From contig JALJEE010001799.1 in NCBI GenBank assembly GCA_023231475.1, positions 1-42,038 of the forward strand: a stretch of DNA of 42,038 bases. The letters are read 5' to 3'. Source of the stretch: Seison nebaliae (taxonomy: Eukaryota; Rotifera; Pararotatoria; Seisonacea; Seisonidae). Below the pieces are notes generated by a model. The model was given only the letters and a program-made list of their open reading frames with translations. It was not told the origin of the DNA and made no database searches. The position numbers and the translations under genes are program-made. The first letter of the stretch is position 1. The number at the start of each line of letters is the position of its first letter. Below, piece by piece: positions 9,491-20,309 of the stretch.

Positions 9491-11777
9491 AACCAGATGT
9501 TCTTCAAAGAATTTATAAAAATTAGAAAAAGATTAATCCGAATTAATATTATTATATTAATATAATATATATACTATTTTAAATTATAGTGATTGTGAGA
9601 AGATGATACATTTATGTATTAATCGTTATAATTGATCTTCAGTACATTCAGGTACTAACAGAAAATGAATTAGTATCGTATAGGAACTTAACCAAGATTT
9701 TGTTGTTGGCAAAATGAATGTTTAATAGTGAAATGTGGAAGTTTTGATTTCTGGAAGCAGTCCAAATTCCTGGTTAATTCCTTGAAGATTTCTACTGAAA
9801 TTCTACTACGTAAACAACTAGAACATAATCGATGGTAAATGAGGTTGATATGATGATTTTTATTTACTCCTCGGTCATCAATCATCAGTTGGGGTATGAA
9901 ATCGTTGATATGTATTCGTTTGAGATAATTGTCAACAACTTGTCCTTTAATGTTCGTTCTCTGTACTGTGTGACCTTTACATGTAATTATGAAGGCGTAA
10001 TTTGCTCCACAATGAATTTTTCTATTTCGTTTGTAAATTACCTTGGGTGGTATGGAAGCTCTGTACACATATCGACAATTCTACATTAGCTATACATGTG
10101 ACTGAACTCGTGTATAGTTGTTGATGAAGATACATAGCGACGTATAGAATAGCTCTTGCCAAAGTGATGTAAAACTCTTCCGAGGATGTCCTGTCGCCCG
10201 ATATATGTTTACGAGTGAAATTATACGTATATTATACTGCACAAATACTTGCGTCTATGTATGTGAATGAATTGTTATAAATAGTAAATAAAGAAGTACA
10301 TATAAGAGACGTATAATTATATAACTTATTCTTCCTTCATAATACTTACAAGAATAAAATGAATTCCGTCTGAACCATAAAGCAAGTGAGTGATGGAGAG
10401 AATTGAGGAATCGTTTTTTATTAGTCCAGACATTTTGAAGATTTATCTTCCTCTTCTCCAATTTCTTTTAGTATTTATAGAACTAGATACGAAGTAGTAC
10501 CATCACTACACAATTGGACATAAAAATTAAATATTGAATAAAAAAGAATTCGGAAGAATTCTTAAGGAAAGAGGAAAAGGTGTTTTTCAAAATTATATCT
10601 AACATATTTTCTATATTCAATTATTCAACAATAAAATCTCCAATGGTCTTCTCTCAGAAGCACCAGTTGTACTATGTTAATAGTAATGTTGGAATAGCGT
10701 AAGTAAGTCAGTCTCGTATGAAGGGAATCGACGAATCTTAGTAATAATGATTATATGTGATTATATTTAACCTATCAGATTGGAAAGAGAGATCTTTAAT
10801 CTTCTTCCTTATCCTTCATTATTCCTTTTTTATAATTGAATAATCAATATATTGATTATTTAAAACTTTTATTCTTTTTTTTTATTGTACAATTCTTTAA
10901 TCTATCACTGTTACTTTCTTGCACGGAGATTGATTATGGACAAATGAATTAAATCAATTTTTCAATTTTACCATTCAAATCTTATAAATCATTTATTAGT
11001 TATCTTATTACGTCATATTACATTGAATGGAAATGTATTAAAATTATTAATTTACGTATACTAAAAGGATTGGCATATTTGGAATAATGTAAATTTCCTC
11101 ATATTGACTCTAATGTAAGAAAAGTTTAGCTGAAAAAAATTAGATATGTGAAAAATTTTCAAAAGAATTTTTTCTTATCTTTTTTGGGGAGAAATTAAGA
11201 ATATTTTCTCAAGTGTTAGTTGTAATAAGAATAAGAATAAAGCATTCTTGAAATTGAAATTTATCGTAAGGATCATTCGGTCGATTTAATGCAAAGAAGG
11301 AGGAATAAGATTCTTATTATCATTTGATTGTCCGTTATCGAAAACGAATCAGCGAGAAAATTAATTTATAGAAAAGAGATTTAGAAGTATCAATCGAATG
11401 ATACAAAGAAATTGAATGTATTATCAGAAATTTGAGAGTGCACGAAGTTTGCACGAAGTAACATATTTGTGTTGTAAACAATTGTAATGAATTCGTGAAT
11501 GGGATATTGTGTTGAGATTTGAAGAATGGAAGAATATATTGATAAAGATCAAATTAAATTGAAACATTAGAATAATTGATAAAATATCAATGAACATGAT
11601 GACACTTTGATTTAGATGTCTTTAGATTTAATTAATATTTCTTTAATTATTTCTTATTAATTGTCTAAATTATTTAAGTGGAATGTAATCTGATTACCTT
11701 CTAATTCGTTTATACTTCTTCTTAGTTTATTTCAACGATAGAAAGATATAATATCTGATAATGAATGAGCCATTTTG
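9491..11777. other. AT-rich intergenic upstream of the nuclear receptor
   Basis: Apart from the unassigned frame at 9688-10081 I see no gene. The right-hand half (10500-11760) is very A/T-rich, with no clear TATA or initiator context that I would defend. It must hold the promoter of the plus-strand nuclear receptor. Confidence 0.45.
9688..10081 (-). CDS. Unassigned Cys-containing open frame, possible single exon
   Basis: The minus-strand frame begins after gctaatgtag with NCRYVYRASIPPK and runs to a stop at 9688 (about 130 residues). It is basic, with cysteines in NCR, IHCG, ITCK, LCSSC, LDC and SFC contexts. There is no in-frame ATG near the beginning, so it would need an upstream exon. The AG before AATTGT could be an acceptor. 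A gtaatttac inside could be a donor instead. The cysteine spacing hints at a secreted disulfide domain, but I match it to no family. It may be spurious. Confidence 0.3.
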
Positions 11778-14047
11778 ATGAGTATTATGATGATTAATAA
11801 CCAAATGAATACAAATGGAGTAAACAATAAGAAAACTTTAGGACGAAAAAGGAAACATGTGACTTCTCTGTTTTGTGTTGTTTGTGGTGCTAAGTCGTAT
11901 GGTTTCAATTTCAACGCAATAACTTGTGAAAGTTGCAAGGCGTTTTTTAGACGTAATGCTCTCCAATCATCTAAGCATACCGAATGCCGTGGAGTGGACA
12001 AAAGTAACAATTGTCAAATAAATGTGGAAACGAGAAAGCGATGCAAGAAATGTCGTTTACAGAAATGTTTCAAGGAAGGTTCCACCTATTTATTTTCATT
12101 CTCTCATTTTACAAAAAAACAATTCAGGAATGAATTCAACTCTGATATTGAGTGAAGTACAATTGAAAGATAAGAAAGAAAAGATTCGTTATAAAAAACT
12201 TCTGACAACTGTTAACGTTCGTTTTTATAAAGAAAAGTTCAATAATTCCTAATATCTTCCCCGTTAGAATGAGTCGTTTTTGGATGATGAAGAAAGAAGA
12301 AGAATTTCCAACAATATTCGATTGAATTGTGGTAATAGTGATGGATCGTCTGAAAAATCGGAAGAAATATCTCCAATAGCAAATAATCCCGAACATTTGG
12401 GAAAATATGAGAGAACTGCAGCATTGAAGTCATTGAAGAAATTAGTTCAGAATACATCACGACCTGATCACTCTAATAATTCCATCGTCAACAACAACAA
12501 AAACAAAGACGAATATTCGATTCATAAACAAATGATATCTACTCCGAATAATCATTCGCCAAATTCCCCATCGATAACATCGATTTGTTCGTCGAAATCA
12601 TCACCTGTATCAATGTGGAAGAATGAACAACGATACGAACAAGAAATGGAAACGAAATTGATAGAGAATGAGTTAAAGACGAGTATCCAATCATTAAATT
12701 GTAGTGATCCCTTTCTCAACGAGATCACAATGTCGTCCACCGAGAGCGGTTGTTGGATTACCGGTTCACATTTCGACAACGACAATCAATCGATCAGTTA
12801 TCGAATATTTCAATCTTTCCTCCTCAAATGTCCACCCGGCAGTTTCCGCTATCCTCTTATGCCAACAAAACCAATGGAAGAAGAACATGGTGAGTTTTGT
12901 TCCATTCTCCAAAACATTATTCATTCTTACATCGCCTCATTATCAGAAGAATTAGATGGAAGTCTTGTTAAACTTGTGCGACCATTATCCACCAGTTTAG
13001 TACTATATTTTCTCTTCAACCATTTCATTATCATTTTCCATTTCAACAGATATATCGTCAACCGTCGAAATATCTTCACAATCGATTAATTCCCATTCTC
13101 CCCTCACCAATACCAACACTCTGAACAGTGTCAATAACACTATTAATAATAATAACAAAAATACGTATTTGGTGAATAAGACGACATTTAGTCATATTTT
13201 AGCACCCATATCATCTAACATGACAATGATGACTAGATCGTTGATATATTTCCAAGATTATACGAATGAATTTTTCGAACTTATGACGTGCAAGAATGCC
13301 ATTAATCTCTTCTGTGTTCGTGCAGTTATCTCATATAATAATGATGTCCATGAACAAATGGAGAATCATATGTTTCAACAACAAAGTAGACAATCAAATG
13401 AATATTATAAAGATATGTTAAGTCAAGTGGAACAAGGTAAGCGATTGAGTCATATTCCATCATATCCCGATTATCATCGAGTTCTTTTCCTTTCCAAACG
13501 AGAACAAGAGAAATTTTATGAATATCAGAAAGAATTGAAAACGTTCACTAATTCGATGTCAGATAATTCGAATAAAAATATTGTCGCACTCTTCGTCCAT
13601 CATGTCACTACCAAATTCATCAAATTCATGCGTCTCATCTGTCAGGAGGACGAACTGATTCTTCTTCTTCTTTACGTCATTTGTATTTTCCATGAATCCG
13701 GTTCAGAAATTCAACCACAATCTGATTCATTCGTTCAATTGCAGCAAATGCTTCGCGTCCTCGACTATTATTTGGAAGTGAAGAATTATATTCTCGACGA
13801 CTCATTCGTCATCAGTAGTGAGATTCGCTATGTCGACTTAACACCCGCCACATTACTCGTACAAATGGCATTGAGGAATATCGATATCATTTCCAATATC
13901 ATACGCTCTTACATCAACAGTAGTGACGAGTTTGATGTTCGGGCATTGCAGCCATTATTGACCGAAGTCATTCATTTACCTAACAAGAAAATGATCAATG
14001 ACAATCTCTATTCAACATTGTTGACGATTGAGCGAATGAGTAATTAA
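11778..14047 (+). CDS. Nuclear hormone receptor, DAF-12/NHR-8/HR96-like (NR1)
   Basis: Exons are 11778-12078, 12128-12210, 12268-12994 and 13050-14047, with introns of 49, 57 and 55 nt. They join in frame to 702 residues. A fourth GTGAGT..CAG intron (12890-12946, 57 nt, no stop) is likely and would give 683. The DNA-binding domain starts near residue 33: C..C of CVVCGAKSYGFNFNAITC, the P-box CESCKAFFRRNAL, then a second zinc finger C..C..C..C ending RKRCKKCRLQKCF, and KEGMNS..ILSEVQLKDKK across intron 1. NFNxITCESCKAFFRRNAL is typical of the NR1J/HR96, NHR-8 and DAF-12 group, which bind sterols or xenobiotics in the nucleus. A long Ser/Asn-rich hinge follows. The ligand domain is divergent, with FIKFMRLICQEDELILLL near its helix 3-4 signature. 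I am sure of the DNA-binding domain and less sure of the exact subfamily. Confidence 0.9.
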
Positions 14048-14944
14048 TCCGGTCGATACATTTCCAAACTTATTTTTTTCTATTTCATTGAAAAAACGAA
14101 TTTTGGTGAACAAAAAAGTTTATAACGAAAATTGAAGAGAATCCGTTGAAATGGAATTGCAACTTAAATTTCCAATGAAATTTCAATGGAAAATGATAAT
14201 GAAAACAGTATCTTCTCAAAACTTTTGATACTTTCCCGTGACTATTATCATTCTCTCAACTTTACTTAATTTTCTTTTCATTCTTTCAATATTATTTCTT
14301 TTCCAAACTGAACAGAACTAAATTTTAAATGTCATCACCATTCTCTTTTCACTTTCAACAATTCCAGTGTTATATTGAGATAAGAATTAATTCTCTGTGT
14401 GAAACATGTTTTTTTCTCCTTTTGATATTTTTCGAATTCATTCTAATTCAATTTATTATTCTTCAATGAATTTCTTCTCTCTCTACACTTCACTTTTCAT
14501 TTTTCGAAAAAACGGATGAAAATCATCGACGGTGGTAATATCTGGTAATAATGTATTTGCAGAATTCCCAGTGAAATTTTACAACATTAATCTTTTGTTT
14601 AGCGAATTAGACAGGAAATTTGTAGAACAAATGAATTTTTAAAATTATAAAAATGGAAACTGAAATTCTCCAATTTATCTCGTTTAATTTAATTATTCTG
14701 ATAATCATTTCAATTCCTTATGTGTCCGGTGTTACTCTCTTCTCTCGATTTTCCTCTCCTTCACCTACAATCCTATCTCACATAATTCTAACAAGTAAGA
14801 AAATTTTCCTCGTGATCTTATCTCCATCAATTTACTCCGGTTTCTCAACGTTATAATTGAGTTTCTTTCTATGGAAATTTCAGTGAAAACAAAATATTGA
14901 AAGAAACGATTAAATTTCTTCTTTTATTTTTTTACAGTATAATC
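14048..14944. other. Spacer with a possible short secreted-peptide exon
   Basis: ATG at 14653 opens a frame with a strong hydrophobic leader (FISFNLIILIIISIPYVSG) and reaches a good donor (acaagtaagaaaa) near 14792. An acceptor at tggaaatttcag (about 14881) would add MKTKY-stop. This would be a peptide of about 50 residues. It is equally likely to be chance. No other gene is seen. Confidence 0.25.
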
Positions 14945-15730
14945 TTTTTCTTTAGATTCCTATCGTCCGATATGTATCTCTCCGTTCGTGATAAAACTGG
15001 TTGAGAATCTCATTTTATCTCGTTACCGTAACATTTTTTGTCATACCAATTCGCTTATCGATCACCTTGCCGAGGTACATATCCTTTTCTTTTCCTTCTT
15101 CGCTCACTTATATCATGCGCTAAGGAGCAAAATGTCTCGCTACATCTTCTTTTTCTCGACGCTTCTAAAGCATTTGATTCGATAGATGTATCCTTCGCCT
15201 TGAATCATTTGAATTGTCATGGAGTGAAAGCCCCTTTTCTCACATTTCTTTACCATCTTTGTTACGAATCTCTGGAGAGCGTCGTCATTGGAAAGGAAAA
15301 CAGTGATTTATTTTCCATCAACTCTGGTGTTCGTCAAGGTACCATTCTAGGTCCTTGGCTTTTTGGGTTAGTCATTGACGGCGTTCTCAGCAATCTAAAT
15401 GAATCAGGCGACATTTACATAGGAAACTTTCTTGGTTCAACCACCGATCTCCGTTGTCTCTCCTCTTTCGCCTTGGATCACATTCGAAATAAATTTTGTA
15501 GATCATTTTTCTCTTTCTCTCCCAAGACATCTACCAAACGAAATTTAGTCCAAGACGAAAATTACGTCTACAACTTTTTAAGAGTTTAGTTCTTCCACTA
15601 TACTCTTTGGAAACTATTTCCTTATGGACGTAACGTTCATTTCTGTCGATTGATCACGCTTACAATCGGCTTATCGGTGCAATCGTTCTTTACTCTTCGT
15701 CACCGTTGGTTTTCTTCTTTTATTAATTCT
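14945..15730 (+). mobile_element. Broken non-LTR retrotransposon, reverse transcriptase with active site deleted
   Basis: The RT starts in one frame (SYRPICISPFVIKLVENLILSRY, from about 14955). It shifts frame near 15035 into QFAYRS..RGT, LLFLDASKAFDSID (RT motif A) and NSGVRQGTILGPWLFGLVID (motif B). The frame then jumps from LSNLNES almost directly to NFLGS..SSFALDHIRNKFCR. The sister copy at 17685-18430 shows that about 60 residues carrying the YVDD catalytic motif are missing here without loss of frame. The stop is at 15589. Downstream DNA to about 15730 matches 220-420, the post-RT region. The 5' part is truncated. Dead copy. Confidence 0.85.
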
Positions 15731-15734
15731 TCTC

Positions 15735-16685
15735 AATAAATTTTGTTAACAAACTTATAACTACGTCTCTATCAACATTATATCTGTGAGTCCAAAAATC
15801 AGATTATTCGATTCGGGCTCCATATTAATGCAACACATATGTAAAACAGATGAGAAATTATGAAATGAGTTCTAGAAATGATATTGAATGCAACTACTGA
15901 GGAAATCATTAAGTATCGAAGCTGATTCTTCTGATTAATTAGCCATGAAGTACGGCACAACCCTACAGATGCAACCGAAGGACGGCCCAAAAGTCTAATG
16001 TTATATTAAAACATTGTGCAACATTATCTGTACATTTTTTTTATTCTAATTCCTATTTTATCTGTTAATTTACTCTTTTTTTCTAAAGTAAAATTATAAG
16101 TAATAAAAATTAGTATTTATTTATTATAATAATTATTAATAAGAAAATTACCTAAATTAAAAATATCTACCTAAATACTTAGGCACAATTGAATATATAG
16201 TGCACTTATTCGAAAGAAGAAGACGCGTTTAACAGAAAAATCTTTTTTATTATGAGAGAAAAATAATCAAATTCTAAATTTGAAATTCGAATTAGGATTC
16301 TATGGACACAATTTAAAAAGTTTTTAGAAAATAATATAACGGAGGAGGAAATTCTGAAAATCTTATACAATATGTTATAAGAATTTGAAAGTTGGAAATT
16401 TTATTGTTTGCGACAATTCGAAAAGTTTTTTGAGAGATATATAATACGGAAATAGAAATGGAAAGATAGTGGAATTCCTTAGACAATAATATTCAAGATA
16501 TTGAAAGATAACGGAGAAATTTGTGGATAGGATGTGTGGAAATTATAAAATCTATTTATATGATATATTATATTATATAAAAGTGTATAGGTAATATTTT
16601 TGGTATTTCTTCCAGTTTAGCCTTGTCTATAGTGGTTGTAAACTATTTGTTGTTTTGTGTTGAAGTAGTTTGTTTATTATTCGTC
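15735..16685. other. Very AT-rich spacer, no gene seen
   Basis: There is no supported coding region. A minus-strand frame at 15799-15990 has no family signature. Long A/T runs at 16020-16160 and tatatta tracts near 16560 suggest decayed insertion DNA. Confidence 0.45.
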
Positions 16686-16689
16686 TTAT

Positions 16690-16892
16690 GAGCGAAGTCG
16701 CTGAGAAACCGTGATTAGATCATGATCTAGTTGATATTTTAAGGGACCCTTGTCCCTTATTTCGACCATCCCTGATTGGGATGGAGTCGATGAATTTAAC
16801 CACTGAACCCTGGTATTAAATGGAACGAATAGGATGTGTACGACATCCCTATTCTCTATTATCTTCTGGGTTTCTTTCCAGAGTAACCCAGC
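16690..16892. repeat. Cluster of six consecutive hairpins
   Basis: Successive inverted repeats are: agcgaagtcgct (16691-16702); tagatcatgatcta (16716-16729); taagggac/gtccctta (16740-16759); ccatccc/gggatgg with outer tcga (16762-16790); gaataggatgt/acatccctattc (16827-16854); ctgggtt/aacccag (16866-16891). They are unusually GC-rich for the region and regularly strung together over 200 nt. No reading frame crosses them. They could be a structured RNA, the end of a DNA element, or an insulator-like sequence. Confidence 0.75.
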
Positions 16893-16899
16893 AGACCTA

Positions 16900-17660
16900 G
16901 TTCATTTTTGCCTAACAAAAATTGTTAAACATAAAAATGGGCCATCTGTCATTCTATAATTAGTAGTCGAAATGAATAAAGTCGAACTTGAATATGGATT
17001 TTTGATGCCCATACTAGAATATTAATCTCACAACATATTTTCTTAAAAAAACTTTGCGCCTAGTGAGAAAAATAAAACTTGTCTTTCCTTTAAAACTAAA
17101 GGAAATTTGGAATACTTATGTATACGTAATTCATTGACATGGACGAACGTAAGTTGGAAGGTCAGAATTAAACTTCGTTCTCCATATTTTTAGCGAATAA
17201 AAAATATTAATTTTAAGCCCAATTTACTGTATCAATAGAATTTTTCATTTCTTACTACATTTGGGACATGTTGAAATGGGGACATTTCCTTGAAAACATC
17301 GTCTTGTGAGGCAAAATGAGACATTGGGATAATGTCAGATTGGTGAAGAATTATCATATGACGTTCTAATAAACTTCTTTCTATTAGGTAAAAACTCAAT
17401 AATTGGGAGTGGGAAGTCATTGGACTTCGATACTAAAAAACGAATATTTTTCAATGGAACTGCTATAATCTGCTTCTGATATCCGTTAAAAGGATAATAA
17501 ATATTATTACGTCTAGGTCTTTAAGAAGACATTTGCAGATATATACATTTCAGGTAATAATCAAAAAAAAATAAATAATAATAATAAGATATATTAATTA
17601 TTTATTATAATCTCTATCATTACATTATATAATTACTATCATTATATATTAATAATATAA
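16900..17660. other. Spacer with dispersed repeat traces
   Basis: It holds ggcaaaatgagacatt (17310-17325) and taataaacttctttctattag (17367-17387), both shared with 5496-5536, separated here by about 40 extra nt. A long AT-rich run follows (17555-17660). No gene. Confidence 0.5.
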
Positions 17661-17662
17661 TT

Positions 17663-17685
17663 ACTCATAGGGAGTCCCTATGAGT
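17663..17685. repeat. Near-perfect 23-bp palindrome at the LINE boundary
   Basis: Arms actcataggga and tccctatgagt surround a central g. It sits exactly between an AT-rich run and the 3' part of the minus-strand LINE, so it may mark an insertion end. Confidence 0.7.
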
Positions 17686-18760
17686 GGACTACTACTTTAT
17701 TTAGAGTTTGTCATCCTCAGAGCGCTAGACTCATTTGTTTCTATCAGGGTCTTGACAGAATTTAAGGTGGGTACCTGTTCACCACGTAACACGAAGAGAA
17801 AACACGAATTCGGAATGAGAGTGGAAGATACTTGGATCGTGTTGCGAATGAGAATGATGCACGGAGAAATTTATTTCAGATGTGATCGAGTGAGGCGGAT
17901 GACATCATTTTGGAATGGAAAAGAACTCCTAGGAACGTATGATTTGGAGCAGGAGAAAGAGAGATATTTCTCAGGACAGAGGGAGTTGTGGAAAGGACAA
18001 CAGTTTTCGTCGGATTTATCTTAATTGACATTTCCGCCAAGAGAATCTGTGCTCTTTCGCGAATTCGAAGGAGTTGTCGTGGAGAAGTAGCAAATATGAG
18101 AATGTCGTCAACGTATGCGAGTGCTAAGGGAATTCGCATGCCGTTAATGTTGTTGTTGTAAAGTTCATTCAATTGGAGAATGACCCAATCGAGAGTGAGG
18201 CCGAAAAGCTAAGGTCCCAGGATGGAACCTTGTCTGACGCCATTGTTCGCCAGGAAAGGAGTTCCCAGACTATGATCGAGTGATACCGACACGGTGGAAA
18301 AGAAACATAATTAACGGAGCAAACGCAAAACCATATCCGGCTGCTATGGAGGAGAAAGCCGGTATCACGTCAATGGAATCGAAAGCTTTCGATGCATCGA
18401 AGAACAACGTTTGTAATTGTGCGCGGAAATACAGTAGGTTCGAGTGCCGGTTGTAACGGCGGCTGCAGATTTCTTCGCTGACTTCTTTGTGGACTTACTT
18501 GTTACGTTCGCCATTTCTTGATCACTAGGAGATGGATTCGATGATTTTTTGGAAATCACATCCTTCTCGACATGTTTGCCGTTTGCAGCCAGCTTCTGAC
18601 GTAGACCATGAGTTGATGACCACTTAGCGGATAACTTCTCGCTTACTGCTACAGATTGAGACGAAGGTGGTGGTCGTTCACTGAGTTCTTCAGTTAGACA
18701 ACCTACTTCGCATTCTTTCCGTGTTGAAAATTTTTTTAAATGATAATTGTCCATGTTCGG
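17685..18760 (-). mobile_element. Broken non-LTR retrotransposon, minus strand, with YVDD motif
   Basis: Read on the minus strand, 18754-18440 encodes a Ser/Lys-rich region (STRKECEVGCLTEELSERPP.. STKKSAKKS), probably the ORF1 or ORF2 N-terminus. Through an apparent deletion it then meets the RT: LLYFRAQLQTLFFDASKAFDSID (motif A), NNGVRQGSILGP-stop-LFGLTLDW (motif B), ALAYVDDILIFATS (motif C, the catalytic aspartates), TKTVVLS, HTFLGVLFHSK and SLDHI-stop-NKF. Both stops correspond to codons open in the 15-kb copy (W and R), so each is a point nonsense change. Same family as the copies at 215 and 14945. The plus-strand open frame at 17680-18024 is a shadow. Confidence 0.85.
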
Positions 18761-19350
18761 TTGTGTCCGATTTTTCTGAGCTATTTTTTAATCGAAAATT
18801 AATGAAAAACTTAAAAAATGTTCCTTATACTTTGATAAGTCTATTACTGTATATAGTATAGTATCTATTATACTATATAATATATTATATTATTATTACT
18901 ATTTAATAGTATATGTATATATTACTTTTGAATACAGCTGTATATAGTAAGTAAATAGACACTTGAATCACCACAATGTGATGTCCATTTGGTAACAAAA
19001 ACGAAGAGCTCAAAAACGATTTTATAGAGGAAGAGAAAAAAATCCAGACTCTCGTTTTTGCCTCGTATACATACACTATTCGTTTTATTTTGGCAAAAAA
19101 CAGAACGAACAGTAAGCGACAAACAGAATGGTCTAGAGTCTAGACTCTAGAATCTAGACTCTAGATGTTGTCTCACTTGTAAAAAATAGGACAATCTCCC
19201 ATAGGGCAGAAAAGTGGAAAATTAAGTAATTTAAAATTTATAAACGGACAATGTAAAAACTGAACAAAATTTATTTAATCAATTAACAAATAAAATAGAT
19301 ACTGTATACAGAATCTATATAGATGTATACAATAGATTTCTCGAATATAT
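18761..19350. repeat. AT-rich and palindromic spacer
   Basis: It contains tata/atta runs (18840-18925) and a nested palindrome at 19132-19165 in which ctagagtctagactctag (19133-19150) is a perfect 18-bp palindrome. It also contains agaacgaacagtaagcgaca (19102-19121), which recurs in reverse complement at 41808-41827. The tract aaaaatccagac (about 19038-19049) also recurs near 41720. This looks like part of a dispersed element. No gene. Confidence 0.6.
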
Positions 19351-19430
19351 GGTACTTCAACGCCTTTTTCGTACAAATTACGACAGTTGTACGTCTTTTT
19401 TAACAAATCAGGACAGTTTTACGCCTTTTA
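19351..19430 (+). repeat. ~30-bp-period array, GGACAGTTCTACTCC family
   Basis: Three units lie at 19351, 19381 and 19411, exactly 30 nt apart: ggtacttcaacgcc, cgacagttgtacgtc and ggacagttttacgcc, each followed by a T-rich spacer. The array lies 0.2 kb from a Mutator-like transposase relic, as does the array at 4396. Confidence 0.75.
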
Positions 19431-19643
19431 ATAACGTAATTAATGTCTCTTTAAAATTTTTGGGATATTTTTAATTCTTCCTTAACAAAACTTTTCGGAA
19501 ACTTTTACAAAGTTTATTTTACTATATTAATGGAAGTTCGTTCTGAAATGAAATATTTATTTATTGATAATGAAAGAAGGTAAAACAAATGGAAAAAATT
19601 ATTTTTCAAAAATTCCGTCGATATCTTTGAAAAATGAATGTAA

Positions 19644-20300
19644 TCATGTTTTATCGAATTTTTTTAACGTTGATACTAGTTTAACGCTAGTATCCTTCTT
19701 ATTTTTCTTAATTTCCGACTTTTTTCTTCGCTTTTTTTCACCGCTTAGCAGTAAATTGAACTGAAGTTTCTCATAATAAAAGAATTTGATTAGAAAATTT
19801 TCGAAAATTGGTAGCGAAGGTCTGTCCAACGGAATTAGATATTTCAGTCCGTTATTTTTACCTTCAACCAAATTATTGGTTCGTGGAAGGTTATTAATCG
19901 TTCGATTAAAACTATTCCACAACTTAAGTGGAATTTTGAATTATGGTGCATATAATTCTCTTCGAAATAATCATAAACTGTTTTTGCTTCCTCCGATATT
20001 TCATTTCTTACATAATAAAATGCATATTCTACATATTGAACCGGAACGAATGATTAGTAAAGTGCATTAGTAAACGTATTTCACGTTTAAAATATTTGTT
20101 AGAATAATAGCGTTCACCATAATCAACGCAACTCACCTTTCTGATCATACTTTGGCAAACGTGAAAAAACAACCATGAATTTCAACATTGGAAAATACAT
20201 CTTTTACGGCTGCAATAGCCCCAACTTCAAAATCCAAAGAGAATGACGAAGGAATGATATTAAATTTATCAACTAAAATCCTGAAAATTCGAACAGTCAT
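19644..20300 (-). pseudogene. Decayed Mutator-like (MULE) transposase
   Basis: The minus strand, read from the right, gives ILVDKFNIIPSSFSLDFEVG, then AIAAVKDVFSNVEIHGCFFTF (20270-20160). This is the DFE.A...A....F....GC.FH segment of MULE transposases. Next come YYVRNEISEEAKTVYDYFEE (20022-) and, in a shifted frame, RTINNLPRTNNLVEG..NGLK ..RPSLPIFENFLIKF (19922-19644). The order and spacing fit the catalytic and C-terminal parts of a MULE transposase. Frameshifts and stops break it. It is homologous to the shorter relic at 4842-5330. The GGACAGTTCTACTCC-type array at 19351-19430 is probably part of its terminal repeat (inference). Confidence 0.75.
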
Positions 20301-20309
20301 CAGTATATC

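Noticed and set aside
15799-15990. Minus-strand MGRPSVASVG.. considered as a Tc1/mariner HTH
   Set aside because: GRPS alone is not enough. No flanking transposase or inverted repeats.
17680-18024. Plus-strand 114-codon open frame
   Set aside because: It is the antisense of the minus-strand reverse transcriptase fragment.
18365-18754. Ser/Lys-rich minus-strand frame as an independent host gene
   Set aside because: It runs without a gap into the retrotransposon RT, so it is better explained as the element's own 5' part.
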